Made by a program: the position numbers and the translations under genes. Below, in pieces: positions 1-6,430 of a stretch of 41,346 nucleotides of DNA. Within the stretch, counting starts at the first letter, position 1, and the number at the start of each line of letters is the position of its first letter. Origin of the DNA: JAGMES01 sp023128035 (GTDB taxonomy: Bacteria; Bacillota; Halanaerobiia; DY22613); the NCBI GenBank assembly GCA_030627905.1, contig DAOVRZ010000042.1:1-41346 (forward strand), in the 5' to 3' direction. The notes under the pieces were generated by a model. That model did not search any database. It worked only from the letters and a program-made list of their open reading frames with translations, and had not been told where the DNA came from.

Positions 1-102
1 ACCATCTAAAAATTTTTGATAATCTTCATGAAAAGACTTGAAATTTATATTCGGATGTAATAAGATGTTCTTGATGGTTTTTGGAATAATTCCATCATAC
101 AT
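1..102 (-). CDS. Partial hypothetical protein, N-terminal 34 residues
   Basis: An open frame on the minus strand begins with ATG at 102 and runs off the left edge without a stop (MYDGIIPKTIKNILLHPN...). Its start overlaps the stop of the upstream secreted-protein gene in a TGATG arrangement, the usual sign of translational coupling. I do not recognise the fragment, and there is no independent Shine-Dalgarno. A stop (TAG) lies three codons upstream of the ATG, so the start cannot lie much further back. The call rests only on the open frame and the overlap, so it could be chance. Confidence 0.4.
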   Translation of the reverse strand, partial: MYDGIIPKTIKNILLHPNINFKSFHEDYQKFLDG

Positions 103-142
103 CAAAGGGGACTACTTTGGAAACCTTTGATGTATTTTTTTT
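97..142 (+). terminator. 12-bp perfect inverted repeat followed by T8
   Basis: ATACATCAAAGG (97-108) pairs perfectly with CCTTTGATGTAT (124-135) across a 15-base loop and is followed by eight T on the plus strand. This is the shape of an intrinsic terminator for plus-strand transcription, yet both flanking genes are on the minus strand and the hairpin spans their junction. It could end a plus-strand transcript from outside the window. In the minus-strand mRNA it could instead fold over the start codon of the downstream gene. Confidence 0.5.
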
Positions 143-893
143 GAGTGTAAAAGGGTAAAATTTCAAGATTATTATCTACATTTTTTATTTGTTTTGAAAT
201 TTGACCAGCACAGCCAAAAATGGTATCAATTAATGATTTGCTAGTGTTTGTGCCGTTACTAAATACAGAATTAGCGTCAAATTCAAACTCACCACTTAGA
301 CTAATGTCAGAAACATCTTTTGCTCCAAGATCAACTACGAAAAAAATATTGGATGGAGGATTAGTAGATAAAATAGGTTCATATGAGAGCATATAATCGA
401 AAACAAACCATTTTTTGTAGATAGCTTTTAATATGAGTACTTTATCTTCATTTAGTTCTTCATTTTTATCTGCATAAGAATATGAAATTGGACCACATTC
501 ATTGAGAAATAACCCAACATTATGTGGAATATCTGAGCCATCTTTGATCCCAGTATTTTTATTATAGAGTTTAAAATATGGATAATTTTGTTGAATTGTG
601 GAACGAGGTGTAGGTTCTTCTTTGATTACCCCACTAGAAGAGTACCAATCATCCTGTGTAAAACGTTTAACATATAAATGCCAGTCATCACTTGCAGGAC
701 ATCTATAAGAATCTGTTAAATCAACACCACAATGGTGTTTTGCCAACCATGGTGCGGGAATTGGATTATTATCCCAATCAGTATAGGCATAATCATCGGT
801 CCAGTCCCAAGTGGCACTAGCAATACCTGTCACTAAGAATAAACAGAGTAGGGTACTAACTAGACTTAACTTTAAAATAAACTGTTTTTTTAT
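102..893 (-). CDS. Secreted protein of unknown function with apparent ATA start
   Basis: I do not recognise this family. Extending the frame upstream of the first conventional start (GTG, 833) gives a textbook Sec signal peptide: KKQ, a hydrophobic core (FILKLSLVSTLLCLFLV), then a TGIASA cleavage site before TWDW. The only codon properly spaced (7 bases) from a perfect AAGGAGG (901-907) is ATA at 891-893, so the protein would be 263 residues. The mature part is rich in W, Y, D and N, has four Cys (CGVD, RCPA, NECG, FGCAG) and no visible catalytic motif, so it is likely extracellular. Either ATA is used as a rare start, or an ATG has mutated and expression is weakened. The stop overlaps the next minus-strand ORF. 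Confidence 0.65.
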   Translation of the reverse strand: MKKQFILKLSLVSTLLCLFLVTGIASATWDWTDDYAYTDWDNNPIPAPWLAKHHCGVDLTDSYRCPASDDWHLYVKRFTQDDWYSSSGVIKEEPTPRSTIQQNYPYFKLYNKNTGIKDGSDIPHNVGLFLNECGPISYSYADKNEELNEDKVLILKAIYKKWFVFDYMLSYEPILSTNPPSNIFFVVDLGAKDVSDISLSGEFEFDANSVFSNGTNTSKSLIDTIFGCAGQISKQIKNVDNNLEILPFYTQKKYIKGFQSSPL

Positions 894-900
894 TTTAAAA

Positions 901-907
901 CCTCCTT
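901..907 (-). promoter_or_regulatory. Ribosome binding site that decides the ATA start
   Basis: AAGGAGG on the minus strand lies 7 bases upstream of ATA (891-893), which begins the signal peptide. No ATG, GTG or TTG lies in frame between this site and GTG at 833, which would remove the entire signal peptide. A second GGAGG lies near 953-957 and has no clear gene of its own. Confidence 0.6.
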
Positions 908-1042
908 ATTTTTTATCTCATTGTCAATTGTCTTGAAAATATAGTAAATGTCCTCCTTTCTAAATTGATTTTAAAAACACAAATATTGTAAAAATCTAAG
1001 TATATTATAATCCTAAAACTAATTCTGATATTGCACCCCTAT

Positions 1043-1227
1043 CTATAGATAAGGAGGATTTCATCTTCTGAAATGTCGTTAAAGTCGAAATAATAACTAC
1101 GTTATTATTTCTTAAGTTTAACGACTTCAGAAGGAGTTTGAACTCTTACTGAAGTTTTTAAATTATTGTAAGACTTTTACTTCTACCTATAGATAAGGGG
1201 GAATTCACCTTCTGAAATGTCGTTAAA
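1043..1227. repeat. Foldback repeat, copy A (IS200/IS605 end or MITE-like)
   Basis: The 423-base gap between the secreted protein and glsA is largely this element. Its core (1078-1174) matches the reverse complement of 35918-36016 with few differences. Within it, GAAATAATAAC (1087-1097) pairs perfectly with GTTATTATTTC (1101-1111), and flanking CTTCTGAA..GTCGTTAAA (1065-1083) pairs with TTTAACGACTTCAGAAG (1117-1133), making one long hairpin. A 41-base direct repeat (1043-1083 and 1187-1227, three mismatches) brackets the core. Structured, transposase-free repeats of this kind resemble ends or omega-RNA regions of IS200/IS605-type elements. The repeat and folding are directly visible; the family assignment is inference. 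Confidence 0.7.
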
Positions 1228-1240
1228 TAAAAATTTTCAT

Positions 1241-1252
1241 TACTAGCTAGTA
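1241..1252. promoter_or_regulatory. 12-bp perfect palindrome upstream of glsA
   Basis: TACTAGCTAGTA is a perfect palindrome 65 bases upstream of the glsA start. It may be an operator, but no regulator gene is nearby and a short AT-rich palindrome can arise by chance. Confidence 0.25.
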
Positions 1253-1316
1253 GGAGATTTAAAGTATATGTCAAATGATTTAATAGTGTATTGCGATTTA
1301 ATTTAAGAAAGGGTGA

Positions 1317-2252
1317 ATGCTCTTGCTCAAAGATTTCCAGCATAAACTTAATCAGATTGTTGTGGATAAAAAAGCCTGGACTAAGAGAGGTCAGGTAGCC
1401 TCATATATCCCTGAACTTAAAAAAGCCGATCCAAATATTCTTGGCGCTGCACTTGTAGATTTAGAAGGTAATTTGATTACTTCTGGGGATATTGATTATG
1501 AATTTACTATTCAGAGTATTTCTAAAATTATAACTCTTGCGATAGCTTTGATGGAAGAGGGAGAAGAAAAAGTATTTAGTGTAGTAGGTAAAGAACCAAC
1601 TGGTGATCCTTTTAACTCTATTATAAAACTAGAGACTCTTCAACCAGCCCGTCCTTTAAATCCCATGATCAATGCAGGAGCTATTGCTATTTCTTCTTTG
1701 ATTAGAGGAAAAAATGTAGAGGAACGTTTTAAAAAAATTACGGATTTAATTTATAGGATGACTGGAAAAGAGAAGATTTTGTACTGTGAAAAAGTATATC
1801 TTTCTGAAAAAAGAACAGGCCATAGGAATAGAGCGTTGACATATTTTATGTTAAATGACGGAGTTATTCAGGGTGAGGTTGAAGAAATTTTAGACCTATA
1901 TTTTCGACAATGTGCTATACTTCTTACTGTGTCTGATCTTGCACGTATTGGTGCGGTATTTGCCAATGAAGGCAGGTCACTTGATACGGGGGAAGAACTG
2001 ATAAACCCTCGTGTTGCCAGGATTATTAAAACTTTCATGGTTACTTGTGGGATGTATAATTCTTCTGGAGAATTTGCGATTGATGTAGGAATTCCTGCGA
2101 AAAGTGGTGTAGGTGGAGGGATTGTGGCTGCTGTGCCTGGTAAGGTGGGGATTGGGGTTGCTGGCCCTGCTTTAGATGAAAAGGGAAATAGTATTGCAGG
2201 CATAAAGGTTTTGGAAGAGGTATCGAAGGAATTAGGGCTTTCAATGTTTTAA
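1317..2252 (+). CDS. glsA: Glutaminase A
   Basis: Hydrolyses L-glutamine to glutamate and ammonia in the cytoplasm. The 311 residues match the usual length of the serine-dependent beta-lactamase-like glutaminase family. The catalytic S-x-x-K pair is visible as QSISK (S67, K70), followed by family blocks LNPMINAGAI, the NRALTYFM region and KSGVGGGI near the C-terminus. ATG at 1317 is only about 3 bases from AAAGGG; TTG at 1323 has better spacing (about 9 bases), so the protein may start two codons later. glpK follows 25 bases downstream on the same strand, suggesting cotranscription, though the two enzymes share no pathway. The foldback repeat lies immediately upstream and could affect expression. 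Confidence 0.93.
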   Translation: MLLLKDFQHKLNQIVVDKKAWTKRGQVASYIPELKKADPNILGAALVDLEGNLITSGDIDYEFTIQSISKIITLAIALMEEGEEKVFSVVGKEPTGDPFNSIIKLETLQPARPLNPMINAGAIAISSLIRGKNVEERFKKITDLIYRMTGKEKILYCEKVYLSEKRTGHRNRALTYFMLNDGVIQGEVEEILDLYFRQCAILLTVSDLARIGAVFANEGRSLDTGEELINPRVARIIKTFMVTCGMYNSSGEFAIDVGIPAKSGVGGGIVAAVPGKVGIGVAGPALDEKGNSIAGIKVLEEVSKELGLSMF

Positions 2253-2277
2253 AAAGTTTGAGGTGGAGGTAAATCTA

Positions 2278-3774
2278 GTGAATAAAGGATATATTTTAAC
2301 TATTGATCAAGGGACTACTGGGTCAACGGTTTTAATGGTAGATTGGGCAGGTGTGGTAATTTCAAAAGCATATAGTGAATTTACGCAGATTTATCCGAAA
2401 TCAGGGTGGGTTGAACATGATCCGATGGAGATTTGGAATGTTACTTTAAAAGTTGCAAAAGAAGCTATAGCATCAGCTAAGATAACAGCAACTGAAATTG
2501 TTTCTATCGGAATTACTAATCAGCGAGAAACTACAATTCTTTGGGACCGCGAGACTGGAAAACCAATATATAATGCTATTGTTTGGCAATGTCGTAGAAC
2601 AGCTCCAATCTGTGAAGAGTTGAAAATGGCCGGATTGTCTGATAAGTTTACTCAAAAAACAGGTCTTGTTCTGGATGCTTATTTTTCAGGAACTAAAGTG
2701 AAATGGATTTTGGATAATGTTGAAGGTGCAAGAGATAGAGCAAAAGCAGGTCAAATACTCTTTGGTACAATTGACACATGGTTGATTTGGAATTTGACCG
2801 GCGAAAATATTCATGTTACAGATTACTCTAATGCAGCTAGAACTTTATTATATAATATTAACGATCTTTGTTGGGATGAAGAAATTTTAGAGATTTTGGA
2901 CATTCCAGCAGAAATTTTACCAGATGTAAAGCCTTCTAGCTATTACTATGGAGATACTGAAATCAGTATTTTTGACGTTGCAATCCCAATTAGTGGTATC
3001 GCAGGTGATCAGCAGGCTGCTACCTTTGGACAGGGATGTTTTGAAAGAGGTATGGTTAAAAATACATATGGAACTGGATGCTTTATGTTGATGAACGTTG
3101 GTGAAGAGCCAGTTTATTCTACGAATGGATTATTAACTACTATTGCATGGGGAATTGATGGTAAGATAGAGTATGCTCTAGAAGGAAGTGTTTTTATTGC
3201 TGGAGCGGCAATTCAATGGTTACGAGATGGACTTGAGTTTTTTAAGGACTCGGCTGATTCAGAGATGTTAGCAACTCAAGTAGATGATACAGATGGAGTT
3301 TATTTTGTCCCTGCTTTCACTGGATTGGGTGCTCCTTATTGGGATATGTATGCCAGAGGTGGAATTATGGGTTTGACACGGGGTAGTGGGAAAACTCATA
3401 TTACTAGAGCTGCTTTGGAAGCAATGGCTTATCAGAGTCGAGACCTTTTAGAGGCTATGCAAAATGATAGTGGAATTAAACTTCAAGAGTTAAAAGTAGA
3501 TGGAGGAGCATCTGCAAATAACTTTTTAATACAGTTTCAAGCAGATATTTTGAATACTCAAGTGAGTAGACCCCAGATTGTGGAAACTACTGCAATGGGT
3601 GTTGCTTATCTTGCAGGCTTAGCAGTTGGCTTTTGGAAAGATAGAGATGAAATTAGAGGATTGATGCATCTGGATAAAACTTTTATACCAAAAATGCAAG
3701 AGGATAAGCGGATAAAGTTATACCATGGTTGGAAGAAGGCTGTAGAAAGAGTTCTTGGATGGGAAGAAGAATAG
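2278..3774 (+). CDS. glpK: Glycerol kinase
   Basis: Phosphorylates glycerol to sn-glycerol 3-phosphate with ATP, feeding glycolysis and phospholipid synthesis. This is a FGGY-family kinase of 498 residues, close to the standard length. The N-terminal ATP-site motif DQGTTGS, the substrate loop TNQRETT, the YGTGCFML block and the C-terminal VDGGASAN phosphate-binding motif are all present. GTG at 2278 is chosen because GGAGG sits 8 bases ahead of it; the GTG at 2263 lies inside that ribosome binding site. No glycerol facilitator or GlpD gene is adjacent. It probably shares a transcript with glsA. Confidence 0.96.
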   Translation: MNKGYILTIDQGTTGSTVLMVDWAGVVISKAYSEFTQIYPKSGWVEHDPMEIWNVTLKVAKEAIASAKITATEIVSIGITNQRETTILWDRETGKPIYNAIVWQCRRTAPICEELKMAGLSDKFTQKTGLVLDAYFSGTKVKWILDNVEGARDRAKAGQILFGTIDTWLIWNLTGENIHVTDYSNAARTLLYNINDLCWDEEILEILDIPAEILPDVKPSSYYYGDTEISIFDVAIPISGIAGDQQAATFGQGCFERGMVKNTYGTGCFMLMNVGEEPVYSTNGLLTTIAWGIDGKIEYALEGSVFIAGAAIQWLRDGLEFFKDSADSEMLATQVDDTDGVYFVPAFTGLGAPYWDMYARGGIMGLTRGSGKTHITRAALEAMAYQSRDLLEAMQNDSGIKLQELKVDGGASANNFLIQFQADILNTQVSRPQIVETTAMGVAYLAGLAVGFWKDRDEIRGLMHLDKTFIPKMQEDKRIKLYHGWKKAVERVLGWEEE

Positions 3775-3877
3775 TTATTTTTTACGCGAGTTATTCTTTC
3801 ATTATGGTGCATGAATTATTAGTAAATATAGTAATGGTGAATGATAATAAGACATTGAATAGCAGGAGGAATATATA

Positions 3878-4864
3878 ATGAAAATACTTGTAACAGGCGG
3901 AGCAGGTTATATTGGTAGTCATGTAGTTAATGCTTTATTAGGTACTGAGTATGAGATTGTGGTGCTTGATAATCTGCAAAAAGGTCATCAGGATGCACTA
4001 ATTGGTGGCAAGTTTATTGAGGGTGATTTAGCTGATCGTCAAAAATTGAGTGAAATTTTTGCTGAACATCAAATTGAAGGAGTTATTCATTTAGCTGCGG
4101 ATAGCCTAGTGGGAGAATCGATGGAAAACCCTTCAAAATATTACTATAATAATGTGCTTAATGGTTATAATCTTTTGGAAGTTATGCGCGAGCATAGTAC
4201 TCGTTATATAGTTTTTTCATCTACAGCTGCGGTATATGGTGAACCGGAAGAGATTCCAATAACAGAAGACCATCCAACTAGACCGACTAATGTATATGGT
4301 AAGACAAAACTTCATTTCGAAGATATGTTAGTAGATTATGAGAAAGCATATGGAATTAAGCACATTTGTTTACGCTATTTTAACGCTGCAGGTGCAGATA
4401 TTAGTGGAAGGATTGGAGAGGATCATAATCCAGAAAGTCATTTGATTCCAATAGTTTTACAGAAAGTATTAGGACTCCGTGAAAATCTAGCAATTTTCGG
4501 AACAGATTATAATACACCTGATGGAACTTGCATCAGAGATTATATTCATGTAAATGATCTTGCTACTGCTCATATTTTGGCAATTGAAAAATTGTTTGAT
4601 GGTTTTGATAGTAAGATCTATAATCTCGGAAATGGAGTTGGTTTTTCTGTTCGTGAAGTTATTGAAACAGCAAGCCAAGTGGTCGGAAAGCCGATTCCTG
4701 CACTAGAGCATCCAAGACGCACAGGTGATCCTGCTATTTTGATTGCAAGTTCAGATAAGATTAAAAAAGAATTGGATTGGAAACCTGAATATCCAGAATT
4801 AAAGAAAATAATTGAAACTGCTTGGAATTGGCATAAAAATCATCCAGATGGATATTTAGGATAA
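3878..4864 (+). CDS. galE: UDP-glucose 4-epimerase
   Basis: Interconverts UDP-glucose and UDP-galactose (Leloir pathway, and supply of UDP-galactose for surface glycans). It is an extended short-chain dehydrogenase of 328 residues with an N-terminal NAD-binding GGAGYIGSH, the SSTAAVYG serine block and the catalytic Y-x-x-x-K in VYGKTK. RYFNAAGA and the substrate-binding DGTCIRDYIHVNDLA are typical of GalE. The start follows AGGAGG by 8 bases. It stands 103 bases after glpK and ends at a strong terminator. It could supply a sugar donor to the glycosyltransferases of the 13-26 kb cluster, but nothing in the sequence links them. Confidence 0.94.
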   Translation: MKILVTGGAGYIGSHVVNALLGTEYEIVVLDNLQKGHQDALIGGKFIEGDLADRQKLSEIFAEHQIEGVIHLAADSLVGESMENPSKYYYNNVLNGYNLLEVMREHSTRYIVFSSTAAVYGEPEEIPITEDHPTRPTNVYGKTKLHFEDMLVDYEKAYGIKHICLRYFNAAGADISGRIGEDHNPESHLIPIVLQKVLGLRENLAIFGTDYNTPDGTCIRDYIHVNDLATAHILAIEKLFDGFDSKIYNLGNGVGFSVREVIETASQVVGKPIPALEHPRRTGDPAILIASSDKIKKELDWKPEYPELKKIIETAWNWHKNHPDGYLG

Positions 4865-4914
4865 GGGAGCAAAGACTGAAGATACAATCCTTGTTACAGA
4901 TAATGATTTTTATA

Positions 4915-4950
4915 AAAAGAACAGAGATTTGACTAGATCTCTGTTCTTTT
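4915..4950. terminator. Strong bidirectional terminator between galE and the TPR gene
   Basis: AAAAGAACAGAGAT (4915-4928) pairs perfectly over 14 bp with ATCTCTGTTCTTTT (4937-4950), with an 8-base loop, A-rich on the left and T-rich on the right. It separates two convergent genes and can stop both transcripts. Confidence 0.9.
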
Positions 4951-4966
4951 CTAATACTTATTCTTC

Positions 4967-6130
4967 CTAAATAATTAACTTTTTAAAATCTTCTCTTACT
5001 TTAAGCTTTTCGAAATCCGGATTCTTTTTCGCCAATTCCTTGACCGATTTATCAAAATAAATTGCTTTTTGAAGATGATGGATTACCTTTTCAGGTTGCT
5101 CTAACCAATTATAAAGCATAGAGAGTGGGTAATGGAGAAATTTAGTGCTAGGGTATTTATGAAAAATTTCTAACATGATCTCTAGTGCCTCTTTATGCTT
5201 TTTATTATAGACTAGATAATCGGTTAATCTAAGATAAGAACCAAAAGGATCAGGGTTAATTCTCTGCATATGGTTTACATAAAAATCTAAAACCTGAGGG
5301 AATTTTTTTTGTGTTAGTAGAACTTGATTATATATCAGATATAATTGATTATCATGAGGATTATATCTGATCGTATCAATGAGTAGATTTTCTGCTTGAA
5401 AAAAACGTTGCTCAGCTATGGCACGCAGTATTTTGTTTTTTTGTTTCATAGCTTTTTGCCAATTTTCTTCTAATGAATCGTAAAACTTTTTTCTTTCAAT
5501 TATTTCTTCAGGTGAAAGAAATGTTTCTTCTAGCTCTTTTATACGAATCCAGATAGGTGATGTTATGCATTGAAATTTCAGTGCTCCTTGATAGAATTCC
5601 AATTCTGTTTTTGGTTCAACTTTTAAATGAGAAAAGATTTCTAGCCCTAATAGATAGCCTTGATAATAATAGGGGTTTATCTCTAAAGATCGTTTCAAAG
5701 ATTCAAGGGCTTTTATGTAATCCTTAAGTTTGGTATAACTTTTGCTTAAGAAAAAATAAGCAAGGGAATGGTCAGGAGAAATTTCAATTTCTTTTTGGAA
5801 ATGATCTTTAGATTTTGAAAATTGCTTCTGTTCTATTAAAGTAATCCCTATCATGTAGTTCGCTAGAGGATAGTCAGGATTTTCAGTTAGTATTTCATTG
5901 AGATATTTTTCTGCGCGTTTAAAATTCTGTGCATTGATCATCTTTTGGGAATAATGAAAGAGATGATAATGATAAATCTCTTTATTTTGACGGTATTTTC
6001 TGGCTTTTTTTAGCGGAAGATAATCTTGAATATATTTCTTTTTAGCGATATAATAAACTTCTAGACTAACACGAACTGTTATGTATGATGCTGAAAGAAA
6101 GATGATGATGTTTTCTATAGTAAAATTCAT
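4967..6130 (-). CDS. Membrane-anchored TPR-repeat protein
   Basis: A 387-residue protein with one N-terminal hydrophobic segment (about residues 5-27), a basic stretch, then tandem tetratricopeptide repeats. TPR signature spacing is visible in NFKRAEKYLNEILTENPDYP, in QFSKSKDHFQKEIEISPDHS and in DYIKALESLKRSLEINPYYY, with more degenerate repeats toward the C-terminus. Such proteins act as scaffolds at the membrane; no specific partner can be named. The start at 6130 (MNFTIEN) has GGAGGG 7 bases ahead; an upstream ATG at 6145 overlaps that site and is unlikely. It is monocistronic and convergent with galE. The anchor topology (N-in or N-out) is not clear from the charges. Confidence 0.85.
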   Translation of the reverse strand: MNFTIENIIIFLSASYITVRVSLEVYYIAKKKYIQDYLPLKKARKYRQNKEIYHYHLFHYSQKMINAQNFKRAEKYLNEILTENPDYPLANYMIGITLIEQKQFSKSKDHFQKEIEISPDHSLAYFFLSKSYTKLKDYIKALESLKRSLEINPYYYQGYLLGLEIFSHLKVEPKTELEFYQGALKFQCITSPIWIRIKELEETFLSPEEIIERKKFYDSLEENWQKAMKQKNKILRAIAEQRFFQAENLLIDTIRYNPHDNQLYLIYNQVLLTQKKFPQVLDFYVNHMQRINPDPFGSYLRLTDYLVYNKKHKEALEIMLEIFHKYPSTKFLHYPLSMLYNWLEQPEKVIHHLQKAIYFDKSVKELAKKNPDFEKLKVREDFKKLII

Positions 6131-6256
6131 ATTATAACCCTCCATTTGGCTTCTTAATTTACATTCTTACATCTTTCGAGAAAAATTTATTGAATCCTGC
6201 AAGGAGTTTGGTTTTCTTTCGAGAATAGAAAAAATAAGGAAAGGAAGTGAAAAAAT

Positions 6257-6415
6257 TTGATCTCCATTCTTAAAAAACAAACTTTAATAATCTTTTTTTT
6301 TCATATATTGGCTATCGTATTTGTTTTAGAAATTTTGGGAGTAGGTCATCTTGCCAGTCATCCAGTTATACTTGGCGCGATTTTGTTATCATATTATGAT
6401 CTTTGGATTAAATGA
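6257..6415 (+). CDS. 52-residue hydrophobic membrane peptide upstream of secA
   Basis: A TTG start at 6257 has AAGGAAG about 9 bases upstream and opens a 52-codon frame ending in TGA at 6413-6415, 15 bases before secA. The product begins MISILKKQ, has a hydrophobic segment (TLIIFFFHILAIVFVLEILG) and a second weaker one (VILGAILLSYY), and ends DLWIK. It has the look of a small integral membrane protein. I do not recognise it. Its placement suggests cotranscription with secA. A real gene is likely but unproven; conservation upstream of secA in relatives would decide. Confidence 0.6.
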   Translation: MISILKKQTLIIFFFHILAIVFVLEILGVGHLASHPVILGAILLSYYDLWIK

Positions 6416-6430
6416 GAAGGAGTGATTTGA

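Noticed and set aside
1868..2203. 111-codon antisense ORF inside glsA
   Set aside because: A Pro/Ser/Ala-rich shadow of the glutaminase coding strand, with no start signal.
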